Positions 18,258 to 25,450 of a stretch of DNA of 64,000 nt are shown here, piece after piece. The notes beneath the pieces are model-generated. The model did not search any database and was not told the DNA's origin. It was given only the letters and a program-made list of their open reading frames with translations. Positions within the stretch are counted from its first letter, which is position 1. Each line of letters starts with the position of its first letter. Where the stretch lies: NCBI GenBank assembly GCA_050262155.1, contig CP189843.1, positions 372,001-436,000 on the forward strand, read 5' to 3'. Source of the stretch: Parvimonas sp000223315 (GTDB taxonomy: Bacteria > Bacillota > Clostridia > Tissierellales > Peptoniphilaceae). Position numbers and translations under genes: made by a program.

Positions 18258-18869
18258 ATGGACTTTTTAATGGAACATTTAATGGTCGGAATTGCAGTAA
18301 TGTTTGTAATTATAGTTTGTAGAGTTTTTCAAGCAAATGTTGCTTTAGCTTTGGGAGACGACACACCGAAATTAAATGGATCAACCAGCTTAAATCCTGT
18401 AAATCATATTGATTTAATGGGTTTTATTTGTTTTTTGGTTTTTAAATTCGGTTGGGCAAAACCTTTAGAAGTAAATGTATCTAAGTTTAAAAATAGATTT
18501 TGGGGTAAAATAATTTATTCTTTATCCAATGCTTTTATGTGCTTTTTAATAGCACTAATTTCAGCAATGATATATATACTTATAGGTTCTAATAGTGGCT
18601 TATTATTTATACTTTTTAGAGATATATTTACAATCAGTATAGTTTTTGGAATTATAGGATTGATGCCTTTGCCACCATTTGACGGTGCAATTTTCATAAG
18701 TGCTTTTTTATCAAGAGAAGTAGAATATGAATATTTTAAACTTTCAAATTATACTACTCTTATTTTACTTGCATTGATACTTACAAGAACTTTTGGAACA
18801 TTTTTATCACCAATAGTTAGTACAGTTGGACAATTTATAATTAGAATTGCATATATGTTGGTGATGTAA
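18258..18869 (+). CDS. M50-like site-2 protease family membrane protein without the zinc motif
   Basis: A 203-residue polytopic protein of the short site-2 protease (M50B) type that usually lies before scpA. Characteristic segments are LGDDTPKLNGSTSLNPVNHID, FGWAKPLEVN and MPLPPFDGA with Asp142. However, where the family has HExxH before the LGD, this protein reads CRVFQ (21-25), so both zinc His and the catalytic Glu are gone. It should be a non-proteolytic paralogue, perhaps a binding protein. About five membrane helices. Its stop overlaps scpA by one base. Confidence 0.8.
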   Translation: MDFLMEHLMVGIAVMFVIIVCRVFQANVALALGDDTPKLNGSTSLNPVNHIDLMGFICFLVFKFGWAKPLEVNVSKFKNRFWGKIIYSLSNAFMCFLIALISAMIYILIGSNSGLLFILFRDIFTISIVFGIIGLMPLPPFDGAIFISAFLSREVEYEYFKLSNYTTLILLALILTRTFGTFLSPIVSTVGQFIIRIAYMLVM

Positions 18870-19603
18870 TGCAATTAATAGTAAATTTAGATACCTATTC
18901 AGGACCTTTGGATTTGTTGCTTGACTTAATTTCAAAACAAAAAGTTGATATTTATGATATTGAAATTAGCCAAATTACAAAACATTATCTTGAAGTAATA
19001 GAAAATTCTATTCACAGTGAAGATACAGATATTTCTGCTTTTTTGCTAATGTCGAGTACATTAGTCGAAATAAAATCCAGAAGTTTGATTCCAAAAAATA
19101 CTGATGAAGATGACGATGAAATAGTTACAAAAGAGCAGTTAATTGAAAGACTTATTGAATATAGAAAGTTTAAAAAAGTTGGAGAGTACTTTAAAAACTT
19201 GGAAGCGGAAGGAAGTAAAGCATATTCAAAAATGCAGTCCGATATAACTGAATATATGGTAGAAGATAAGGAAATTATTTTAAATACGGATGTTGATGTT
19301 TTAGTTAATTTAATGGAAAATATTATAAATCAGTATCAAAACAAAAGTGATGATAATTCTTTTGATAAAATCATAGAAAAGGACTTATTTCCGATAGAAA
19401 AATATATTTCAATGATAAAGGACAAAATCTATGAAAAAAAAGAACTTTATTTTGAGGATTTAATTTTTCAAAATGGAACAAAAAGTGAGCTTATAACAAT
19501 TTTTATATCTATTTTAGAGCTTGTAAAAAATAATGTTATTAAGATTTTTCAGGATAAAGATAAAAATATTAAACTTAATTTAGTGGGTGATGAAGTTGAA
19601 TAG
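18869..19603 (+). CDS. scpA: Segregation and condensation protein A
   Basis: A 244-residue kleisin. The N-terminal LDTYSGPLDLLLDLISKQKVDIYDIEI and the LIERLIEYRKFKKV segment are ScpA hallmarks; the C-terminal winged helix (FEDLIFQNGTKSELITIFISILELVKNN, residues about 190-225) contacts the SMC head. With ScpB and Smc it forms condensin for chromosome segregation. It starts within the stop of the M50-like gene and overlaps scpB by 14 bases. Confidence 0.95.
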   Translation: MQLIVNLDTYSGPLDLLLDLISKQKVDIYDIEISQITKHYLEVIENSIHSEDTDISAFLLMSSTLVEIKSRSLIPKNTDEDDDEIVTKEQLIERLIEYRKFKKVGEYFKNLEAEGSKAYSKMQSDITEYMVEDKEIILNTDVDVLVNLMENIINQYQNKSDDNSFDKIIEKDLFPIEKYISMIKDKIYEKKELYFEDLIFQNGTKSELITIFISILELVKNNVIKIFQDKDKNIKLNLVGDEVE

Positions 19604-20177
19604 TAGAGAATATAAACAAGTTATTGAACAGTTATTGTTCGTTTACGGAGATCCTTTAAAGATTGATGATATCGCAAAAGTTTTAGATATTCCTGTAAAA
19701 GATGCTACTGTTTTAGCTGATGAACTTGTGGAAGAGTTTGAATTTCAAAAAAGAGGTCTTATTATTCAAAAAATTTCCAATCATTATCAGATAAAAACGA
19801 GAAAAGAATATCACGATATTATTTCTAAACTTTTTGAAAAAGTTACGATGAAACATTTAACTAATTCAACTTTAGAAACTTTGGCTATTATTGCTTATAA
19901 GCAACCAATTACAAGACAGGAAATTGAAGAGATAAGAGGAGTTAAATGTAACAGCTCTATTGAAACTTTGATTTCAAAGGACTTCATAGCAGAGGCTGGT
20001 AGGCTTGATAGAATTGGTAAACCTATTATTTATAAGACAACTTTAAATTTTTTAAATCAATTTAATTTAAAATCTTTAAAAGATTTACCTGATATTGAAA
20101 AATTTATTTCAGATGAAGAAAAAAATCAAATAGTTGAAGATGAAAATAATGTGGAAATAGAAAATGAGAATAAATAA
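19590..20177 (+). CDS. scpB: Segregation and condensation protein B
   Basis: A 195-residue ScpB with two winged-helix domains: YKQVIEQLLFVYGDPLKIDDIAKVLDI and LETLAIIAYKQPITRQEIEEIRGV. It dimerises and binds the ScpA linker. The ATG at 19590 is used; an in-frame GTG at 19587 is equally close to the weak GGG-type ribosome site and cannot be excluded, and translation is probably coupled to scpA. Its 3' end overlaps the pseudouridine synthase gene by 14 bases. Confidence 0.94.
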   Translation: MKLNSREYKQVIEQLLFVYGDPLKIDDIAKVLDIPVKDATVLADELVEEFEFQKRGLIIQKISNHYQIKTRKEYHDIISKLFEKVTMKHLTNSTLETLAIIAYKQPITRQEIEEIRGVKCNSSIETLISKDFIAEAGRLDRIGKPIIYKTTLNFLNQFNLKSLKDLPDIEKFISDEEKNQIVEDENNVEIENENK

Positions 20178-20856
20178 ATTTATTGCAAATTCTGGATATT
20201 GTTCAAGAAGAAATGCTGATTTGCTTTTAGAACAGAAAAAAGTCCTTGTAAATGGAAAAATAGCAACCAAAGGAATTGATATTTCAGAAACTGATGAAAT
20301 TTTAATTGATGGTAAAAAAATCAGATTAGAAGAAGCTAAAAAATATTATCTTTTAAATAAGCCTGTTGGATATTCCAGTACAGCTAAAGCTCAATTTCAA
20401 GAAAAAATTGTTTTGGATTTAATAGATTCTAAAGAGAGAATTTATCCTGTAGGACGTTTGGATAAGGACAGCTTTGGACTTTTACTTTTAACAAATGACG
20501 GGGACTTAGCTTTTAAGCTGACTCATCCAAGTCATAATGTTGAAAAAGAGTATATAGTAAAGGTTGATAAAACTTTAAAAGAAAGTGATTTAAAAAAATT
20601 ATCTTCTGGGATAATGCTTGAGGGAAGATTTACAAGAGAAGCAAGATTTGAAATTTTTGACTTTAAAAATAATATTGTAAAAGTTTTTCTAAAAGAAGGA
20701 AGAAATAGACAGATAAGAAAAATGTTTAAAACTTTAGGTTATAATGTTATTTCACTGGAAAGAGTTGCCTTTGGTAAAATTAAACTTGGAAAATTAAAAT
20801 TAGGAAGTTATAGAGAACTTTGTAAAGAGGAGATAGAATATTTAAGGAGTTTATAA
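20164..20856 (+). CDS. rluB: 23S rRNA pseudouridine synthase (RluB/RsuA family)
   Basis: A 230-residue enzyme: S4 domain (1-60: MRINKFIANSGYCSRRNADLL) and RsuA-type catalytic domain with NKPVGYSS, catalytic Asp in PVGRLDKDSFGLLLLTNDG, the EKEYIV segment and EGRNRQIRKMF. In Bacillota the gene after scpAB is RluB, which modifies U2605 (E. coli numbering) of 23S rRNA; the target is inferred from position and family. Confidence 0.92.
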   Translation: MRINKFIANSGYCSRRNADLLLEQKKVLVNGKIATKGIDISETDEILIDGKKIRLEEAKKYYLLNKPVGYSSTAKAQFQEKIVLDLIDSKERIYPVGRLDKDSFGLLLLTNDGDLAFKLTHPSHNVEKEYIVKVDKTLKESDLKKLSSGIMLEGRFTREARFEIFDFKNNIVKVFLKEGRNRQIRKMFKTLGYNVISLERVAFGKIKLGKLKLGSYRELCKEEIEYLRSL

Positions 20857-21242
20857 TGATAGGTTTAAAAAATGCCACTCCTGAAGAATTTGAAGAACTA
20901 TATGTCAAATATGGAATAGGTGGAAGTATGGATTTATCCATTCCAACTTTTTATTTCAGTTTAGTTATGGAAGAAGATATAATCGGATATGTAAAATTAA
21001 CTTTTAGATATGAAGATTATTACTTGGAAGAAATAAAATATGATGAAGGAATGGAAAGATTTAATAGATTTTTCATAAAATGTATTGCTTATAAAGTATA
21101 TACCAAGAAAAAGAAGAGTTTCTATTCTAGATTATTTTTTAAAGGAATTTCAGGAGTAACTAAAATAGAAGATGATTTATACATTTATGATGTTGAAGAA
21201 ATTTTAGAACAAGGAAAGTGTTGTAGTGGCTGTAATAAATAA
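20856..21242 (+). CDS. Hypothetical protein with C-terminal CCSGC motif
   Basis: A 128-residue soluble protein I do not recognise. The first 80 residues mix helices and strands (FYFSLVMEEDIIGYVKLTFRYED) and could be a degenerate acetyltransferase-like fold, but no acetyl-CoA loop is visible. The end, QGKCCSGCNK, has three cysteines in a CCxxC arrangement that could hold a metal. It overlaps the preceding and following genes by 1 and 17 bases and is thus co-translated with two RNA-modification enzymes. Confidence 0.6.
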   Translation: MIGLKNATPEEFEELYVKYGIGGSMDLSIPTFYFSLVMEEDIIGYVKLTFRYEDYYLEEIKYDEGMERFNRFFIKCIAYKVYTKKKKSFYSRLFFKGISGVTKIEDDLYIYDVEEILEQGKCCSGCNK

Positions 21243-21777
21243 TACAAAAAATTTAATAGAATTTTTTATGCGTAATTATGTCAAAGATGTTAAAATCGCA
21301 GTTGATATGACAGTTGGAAATGGATTTGACTCTAAAAATATTTTAGAAATTTTAAAACCGGAAAAACTATATTGCTTTGATATACAACAAGAAGCTTTGG
21401 ATAATTCTAAAAAATTACTTGAGCAATATTCTAATTATGAATTGATTTTAGAAAATCATAAAAATTTTGATAAATTTGTAAAAGAAAACATTGATTTTGC
21501 AATATATAATTTGGGTTATTTACCTAAAGGGGATAAGTTTATAACAACAAATGCAATTGATGTAGAAGAAAGTTTGAAAAAATTACTGGAAAAATTAAAT
21601 TCTAAAGGAACTATTTTTATAACTTTTTACATAGGTCATTTATCCGGGCAAATGGAGAGTTTGGAATTATCAAAGTTTTTGGAAAGTTTGAACCAAAAAG
21701 AATATACAATTCTTAAATTCACATTTGAAAATCAAAAAAATAATCCACCTTATGTGGTGATGATACAAAAAAATTAA
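21226..21777 (+). CDS. mnmM: tRNA (mnm5s2U34)-type methyltransferase, MnmM/YtqB family
   Basis: A 183-residue class I SAM methyltransferase. DMTVGNGFDSKNIL (about 28-41) is the family form of the SAM loop and YNLGYLPKGDK (about 90-100) is the YtqB/MnmM signature, ending with NPPYVVMIQK. MnmM performs the last methylation of the wobble uridine in Gram-positive bacteria. It uses a GTG start at 21226 inside the preceding gene; a distant AAGGA and coupling would provide initiation. Last gene of the long operon that began at 11400. Confidence 0.8.
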   Translation: MAVINNTKNLIEFFMRNYVKDVKIAVDMTVGNGFDSKNILEILKPEKLYCFDIQQEALDNSKKLLEQYSNYELILENHKNFDKFVKENIDFAIYNLGYLPKGDKFITTNAIDVEESLKKLLEKLNSKGTIFITFYIGHLSGQMESLELSKFLESLNQKEYTILKFTFENQKNNPPYVVMIQKN

Positions 21778-21792
21778 AAAAACAATTTTATA

Positions 21793-21821
21793 TTGACTAA
21801 TACTTAAAAATACATTATAAT
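21793..21821 (+). promoter_or_regulatory. Promoter for tRNA-Ser and SRP RNA
   Basis: TTGACT (21793-21798), 17-base spacer, TATAAT (21816-21821); the tRNA begins 13 bases later, consistent with a strong stable-RNA promoter. Confidence 0.8.
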
Positions 21822-21834
21822 ATATTGGTATCTT

Positions 21835-21925
21835 GGAGAGCTGTCCGAGTGGTCGAAGGAGCACGATTGGAAATCGTGTAAACGTCAAAAGCGTTTCGAG
21901 GGTTCAAATCCCTCGCTCTCCGCCA
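21835..21925 (+). tRNA. tRNA-Ser(GGA)
   Basis: A class II tRNA with a 7-bp acceptor stem GGAGAGC / GCTCTCC, anticodon arm CACGA-TTGGAAA-TCGTG (anticodon GGA, reading UCC and UCU), a long variable arm (CGTCAAAAGCG), T-arm GGTTCAAATCC and an encoded CCA end at 21923-21925. It is directly joined to the SRP RNA. Confidence 0.96.
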
Positions 21926-22190
21926 GGCACTAGGCGGGGTGTTAGCAGTACCTTGTAACCTGTAATCTGCTATAGCAGGGCTGAATTCCCAAGTTAGATT
22001 TTCAAGGGGTGTAGCCGACTTTTGTAAGTGGTGTTGACAAGTGGGTCCTTACGCAATAGAGCTTTACGAATCTGGTCAGGTCTTGACGGAAGCAGCCATA
22101 AGTAAAGTACTCTATGTGCCGTAAGATTGCTTACTTAGAGCTAACTGCAAAGGCACCGTGCATTTCTTGTTAAGCGACCTTGGGTGTGCT
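21926..22190 (+). ncRNA. ffs: Signal recognition particle RNA, large (Alu-containing) type
   Basis: About 265 bases starting with the clostridial-type Alu domain (GGCACTAGGCGGGGTG, then TAGCAGTACCTTGTAACC) and containing the conserved domain IV core GGTCAGGTC...GGAAGCAGCC near 22075-22097; the 3' end TTGGGTGTGC pairs with the 5' GCAC. This is the long form with helices 1-8 found in Bacilli and Clostridia. It forms the SRP with Ffh for co-translational targeting. It is likely processed from a common transcript with tRNA-Ser. Ends are estimates within a few bases. Confidence 0.93.
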
Positions 22191-22200
22191 TACATATTAA

Positions 22201-22230
22201 AGAGTTATCTGTAAAGATAGCTCTTTTTTT
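22201..22230 (+). terminator. Terminator after SRP RNA
   Basis: AGAGTTATCT / AGATAGCTCT hairpin (one G-U pair, loop GTAA) followed by seven T. Confidence 0.88.
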
Positions 22231-22242
22231 GTGAGAATCTAT

Positions 22243-22270
22243 TTGATTTATGTTTAATTTATGATAAAAT
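22243..22270 (+). promoter_or_regulatory. Promoter of the PBECR-like gene
   Basis: TTGATT (22243-22248), 16-base spacer, TAAAAT (22265-22270), 20 bases before the start codon. Confidence 0.6.
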
Positions 22271-22289
22271 ATAGTCAAGAGGTATAGCT

Positions 22290-22646
22290 ATGATAGTAAA
22301 GGATAGTATTAAGGAATTAGTAGGTCTTAAGACCGAAATATCAGAAATAGAATATTCCAAGCATGGATTGAAACGGCATCTAGAAAAAAGAAAGCATTAT
22401 GATGTTTTAAAATATTTAAACCATATTAAAGAGATAATAGAAAATCCGGATTATGTTGGACTTAATACAAATGGAAATAAAATGGCTTTAGAATATGTAA
22501 AATGTTATAAAAAGAATATTCTACTTGTTTTGAAGATTAATAAAACTAAGGATAAGTTTTTTATTATAAGTATGTACAGCATAAATGATTATAAATTAAA
22601 TAGTAGAAAATTTAGTGGAAGGCTAAAAAAGGTTGACAAAAAGTAA
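22290..22646 (+). CDS. Small PBECR/RelE-like nuclease-fold protein
   Basis: A 118-residue basic protein. The order EIEYSKHGLKRHLEKRKHYD (His pair), a helix, IIENPDYVGLN, then strands LEYVKCYKKNILLVLKIN and FFIISMYSINDYK follows the pattern of the phage-Barnase-EndoU-ColicinE5/D-RelE-like (PBECR) nucleases, in which an early H..RH, an NPD turn and a C-terminal S/T-bearing strand form the active site. It is a free-standing domain with its own promoter (22243-22270), at the edge of the accessory island, with no obvious antitoxin gene. Could be a toxin or RNase; family assignment is moderate. Confidence 0.5.
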   Translation: MIVKDSIKELVGLKTEISEIEYSKHGLKRHLEKRKHYDVLKYLNHIKEIIENPDYVGLNTNGNKMALEYVKCYKKNILLVLKINKTKDKFFIISMYSINDYKLNSRKFSGRLKKVDKK

Positions 22647-22661
22647 AAAATTGGGTATACT
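22633..22661 (+). promoter_or_regulatory. Promoter of the structured RNA, inside the end of the preceding gene
   Basis: TTGACA (22633-22638), 17-base spacer, TATACT (22656-22661). The -35 lies within the last codons of the PBECR-like gene. The first 13 bases (TTGACAAAAAGTA) are shared with promoters at 23518 and 28082. Confidence 0.8.
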
Positions 22662-22667
22662 ATAGTT

Positions 22668-22800
22668 AAGTAAAGAGGTAGTTGAGGGCAGAAATGGTTC
22701 CTGCCGCACCTTCAACAAGGTATCTGAGATGTTGGATACACCGACCAACCGACTACTTAATTGAACTTTATGAGAGTTGGAGAAGTCTAACTCTTTTTTT
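22668..22800 (+). ncRNA. Structured RNA of unknown class (sRNA or riboswitch-like leader) with its own terminator
   Basis: Bounded by the promoter at 22633-22661 and a terminator at 22773-22800 (9-bp stem, GAAG loop, seven T). Between them three helices can form: P1 22676-22684 with 22750-22758 (9 pairs), P2 GGCAG 22687-22691 with CTGCC 22701-22705 (9-base loop), P3 GTATC 22720-22724 with GATAC 22735-22739. This is a three-way junction. CCAAC at 22745-22749 can alternatively pair with GTTGG 22776-22780 of the terminator, so an on/off switch ahead of the membrane-protein gene at 22902 is possible. I cannot match it to a known riboswitch or sRNA. Confidence 0.6.
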
Positions 22801-22901
22801 GTAGGCAAATAATTTTAAACCATAGTTTAGTTTTTGAACTTTGTATTTTGAAAATTGTTTTATAAGTTGTAGAAACTACATATTAAAATTAGGAGGTAAA
22901 T

Positions 22902-23432
22902 ATGAAAAATATTAAACTTTATAATGTATTTTTTCCAATTTGGTTTTTACTGTTGTTTCCTGTAACTTGGCTTATTGCTATGCCTGTAAATTTTGTTATA
23001 GACTCAATTGTAATCCTATTATCTTTAAAATTTTTAAAGATAGATGATGCTTTTCAAAAGTATAAAAAAGTAATTCTAAAAGTATTTTTATTTGGATTTT
23101 TTGCAGATTTTGTTGGTGCAATTTTCTTGTTTTTAATGGTAACCTTGGTTGGAATGGGATATAAGACTTCCGGATTTTTTAAATGGATTAACAATAGTAT
23201 TATTGAGATTATGATGGAAAATCCTTTTGGAAATATATATGCATTTGTATTAATGACAATAGCAATTGCAATATCCGGATTATGTATCTATTACTTAAAC
23301 TTAAAGGTAAGTTTTAAAAATGTAGATATGGAAGAAAAAGACAAGAAAAAATTAGCATTATATATGGCAATCTTTACAGCTCCATATTTATTCTACACTC
23401 CAACAGCAATAGTTCACAAGTTTTTGGGTTAG
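22902..23432 (+). CDS. Multi-pass membrane protein, unknown
   Basis: A 176-residue hydrophobic protein with about five membrane segments (roughly 8-28, 30-45, 59-85, 108-130, 150-172) separated by basic loops (DAFQKYKKVILK, EEKDKKKLALY). AGGAGG lies 7 bases before the ATG. It follows the structured RNA and terminator at 22668-22800 with no further clear promoter, so its expression could depend on read-through. I do not recognise the family. A strong terminator follows at 23461. Confidence 0.7.
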   Translation: MKNIKLYNVFFPIWFLLLFPVTWLIAMPVNFVIDSIVILLSLKFLKIDDAFQKYKKVILKVFLFGFFADFVGAIFLFLMVTLVGMGYKTSGFFKWINNSIIEIMMENPFGNIYAFVLMTIAIAISGLCIYYLNLKVSFKNVDMEEKDKKKLALYMAIFTAPYLFYTPTAIVHKFLG

Positions 23433-23460
23433 TGCTTAAAAATAAAATATAAACATTTCC

Positions 23461-23491
23461 AAACAGAGTTAGACAATCTAACTCTGTTTTT
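23461..23491 (+). terminator. Terminator after the membrane protein gene
   Basis: A 13-bp perfect stem (AAACAGAGTTAGA / TCTAACTCTGTTT, loop CAA) followed by T residues. It is the first part of a module repeated at 28022. Confidence 0.88.
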
Positions 23492-23570
23492 GAATTTTAG
23501 ATATAAATTTATAAACATTGACAAAAAGTATTAATAGCTTTATAATCTAATTGTTTTGTAATAAAAGGTT
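23462..23570 (+). repeat. Terminator-promoter module, copy 1
   Basis: About 105 bases alignable with 28022-28130: the same terminator hairpin, an AT-rich linker of nearly equal length, the shared TTGACAAAAAGTA and a TATAAT, then a similar TAATTGTTTTGT-type initial transcript. In copy 1 the downstream gene is absent; in copy 2 an 82-residue membrane protein follows. Confidence 0.7.
23518..23546 (+). promoter_or_regulatory. Consensus promoter with no intact gene downstream
   Basis: TTGACA (23518-23523), 17-base spacer, TATAAT (23541-23546): a perfect sigma-A match. No open reading frame follows for about 1.1 kb, so it drives either an RNA or a decayed gene. Confidence 0.85.
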
Positions 23571-24641
23571 TTCTTTAAGAATATTATCAATTTGTTATTG
23601 GATGATATTTATCCAATAAAAAAACTCACTTTCGTGAGTTGACCTAAACGACTTAGGTTAGCTATCGTCAAAGCAATAGCGTTTTGAATAAATTTTTATT
23701 TGAACTCGTAATGTAATCTACATAGGTACTAATATGCCATAATATATCAAAATAAAACATTTAAGTTTAGCGATGATGCTTTATTATATAACGAGTATAT
23801 GGAAGAAAATATAACAAATAGGAGCTATCAGCGCTATATCTTTATTAAAAATATCGTAAAAATTAAATAATCAAGTCTAAAAGTAGGACTTATGAGATGT
23901 AGAAATATTTAGTGTTTATATATCGACCTTTCTAGTGCTAAGATATTATATGCATATTTGTTAGAAATTTCAAACTTATCATTCAAATTGATTGAGTTTA
24001 CAAGTAATTTAAATTTTACATTATGTTTACTTTTTAAGAAATCATGGATATATTAAATAAGTTCAATAAAACCGCAATAAAGATTCTAAATAGTTATGAA
24101 GAAGATAAAAAGATAATTGTATTGATTGAGATAAAATGGTATGAACTTGGAAAGTCAAATATTATTAATGATAAATACTTTATGAATATGTTTTTATTAA
24201 AGTGTAGAAATACATCTTAAAAGTGAAGAATATATGTACTAGTAATATTTAATATAAATAACATTTATTATAGAAATGGGCAAACTCATCATAGAACATT
24301 TCAAAATTTTTTCTTATGGAAAAAGAAATAAAAGAATTGAAATAAATATTAGACTATTTAGTGAGCTTATAAACTAAGGAGATAGAATAGTGTGGGAAAG
24401 TATTCTTTAGAATATGATGAAGGCATTGAGTATATAGAAACGAAGAATCAATTCATATTTACTATGTCGAGATGGTAAAATTGAACAAAGTTATAGTGGA
24501 AATAGAAAGATTTTTTATAATCAAAGTATAGTATACGTACTTATAAATAAGATAATATAATATGAACAAATCGTTAACAACTGTGGACTATTGTCAGAAC
24601 AAGTGTTATAATAAAATAGATTATGATTGAGGAGGAATACT
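23547..24641. other. Gene-free, apparently decayed region
   Basis: About 1.1 kb without an intact gene. Short broken reading stretches are visible: DDALLYNEYMEENITNRS near 23775-23830, a 58-codon ORF at 24044-24220 without a good ribosome site, and KYSLEYDEGIEYIETKNQF near 24395-24455. They look like remnants of coding sequence after frameshifts and stops, but I cannot name the parent genes. Three small hairpins lie at 23623-23690. The end holds a TATAAT (24607-24612) with a weak TGGACT 17 bases upstream, probably the promoter of the conflict-system operon. Confidence 0.5.
23617..23640 (-). terminator. Minus-strand terminator-like hairpin
   Basis: Read on the minus strand, AACTCAC GAAA GTGAGTT is followed by seven to eight T. 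Two further small hairpins lie just upstream on that strand (CCTAA/TTAGG and GCTAT/ATAGC within 23640-23690), suggesting the 3' end of a small minus-strand RNA with no recognisable ORF. Confidence 0.5.
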
Positions 24642-24860
24642 ATGGATTTGATGTTAATATTAACTGCAATAGGAACTGTTGCAACTGTGATTTCAACTAT
24701 TATTGCTATAAAATCAAAAAATGAAGCAAAGGATATTTTAAAGCAAATAATAGAAGAACGTAACAGAAATATTGATAACAAAGGTAATATAAAGGTAAAA
24801 AATAACGGAAACAATTCTGGAATTATGAGTGGAATTAATTCAGGAGAAATATATAGATGA
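24642..24860 (+). CDS. One-helix membrane protein with Asn/Ser/Gly repeat tail, linked to the ABC-3C system
   Basis: A 72-residue protein: membrane helix at about 3-24 (MLILTAIGTVATVISTIIAI), a charged, probably coiled helix (25-45), and a tail (54-70) NNGNNSGIMSGINSGEI. The next gene starts with the aligned NSGDNRGIIVGQNSGTI. The ATG at 24642 has GGAGGAA 4-10 bases upstream; an earlier in-frame start at 24627 lacks one. The stop overlaps the next ATG by 4 bases. It may be the membrane-anchored partner or effector of the ABC-3C system; that is inference from repeat sharing and coupling. Confidence 0.7.
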   Translation: MDLMLILTAIGTVATVISTIIAIKSKNEAKDILKQIIEERNRNIDNKGNIKVKNNGNNSGIMSGINSGEIYR

Positions 24861-25450
24861 AAAATAATGAATTTAAAGCTGAAAATAGTGGAGACAACCG
24901 CGGAATAATTGTAGGACAAAATAGCGGGACTATTAATTTATCAATGCAAAGTGTTTGTAAGCTTTCTTCTTTGATAGCTAATTTAGTTAAGGAATTTGGT
25001 GAAATGTGTAATGAAATGGATTATAACGTTAATGAAGATAATCTTCAAGAATATAAACTTGATATAAAATTAGATTATAATTCTGTAGTTAAATATAAGG
25101 AAATTATCAAAGAGTTTTCTGCATATTATTCAATTTGTGAGGATTGTTTGAACGTTTATGACAACTCAAATATAGGTAGTAAAGCTAAGATTTTAAAATG
25201 TATTCACCTCTGGTATTTAGAAGAAAAAGGAGAAATACTTTCAAAAAAAAAGCAAACTGGGGAAATTGATATAGATGTAGTTAAACACAATTCAGACGAA
25301 ATTATTAACAAGGTAATGATAAAAATTAGAAAAGTAGTTGAAGAATCACCAGAATTTGGTAATTTGTATAGAGAAGATATAGAGATAGGAATAGTGTGTT
25401 TTACTTGTTTTTGTTTTATGGAATGTAAGATATTGGAGAGACCTATATGA
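24857..25450 (+). CDS. ABC-three-component system first (adaptor/effector-associated) protein
   Basis: A 197-residue soluble protein. Residues 10-26 carry an NxG-type repeat (NSGDNRGIIVGQNSGTI) like that in the membrane protein before it; the remainder is mainly helical with Cys-rich patches (YYSICEDCLNVYD, CFTCFCFMEC). In ABC-3C systems the first gene encodes an effector or sensor module joined to a family-specific C-terminal domain that contacts the middle component. No enzymatic motif is visible. ATGA overlaps join it to both neighbours. Assigned by context with the MC6 and DUF2326 genes. Confidence 0.6.
   Translation: MKNNEFKAENSGDNRGIIVGQNSGTINLSMQSVCKLSSLIANLVKEFGEMCNEMDYNVNEDNLQEYKLDIKLDYNSVVKYKEIIKEFSAYYSICEDCLNVYDNSNIGSKAKILKCIHLWYLEEKGEILSKKKQTGEIDIDVVKHNSDEIINKVMIKIRKVVEESPEFGNLYREDIEIGIVCFTCFCFMECKILERPI

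Noticed and set aside
21835..21925. tRNA-Ser as an integrative-element attachment site
   Set aside because: I found no second copy of the tRNA 3' end in the island and no integrase gene.
22668..22800. 6S RNA, tmRNA or TPP/purine riboswitch
   Set aside because: None of the diagnostic sequences of these classes (central bubble, tRNA-like ends, conserved aptamer strings) is present, so it is left unclassified.
24044..24220. 58-codon ORF as a real gene
   Set aside because: No ribosome site or promoter close by, and it lies among other broken reading fragments; described only as part of the decayed region.
24521..24919. 132-codon minus-strand ORF
   Set aside because: It is antisense to the promoter and first gene of the ABC-3C operon, has low-complexity composition of a shadow frame and no ribosome site.
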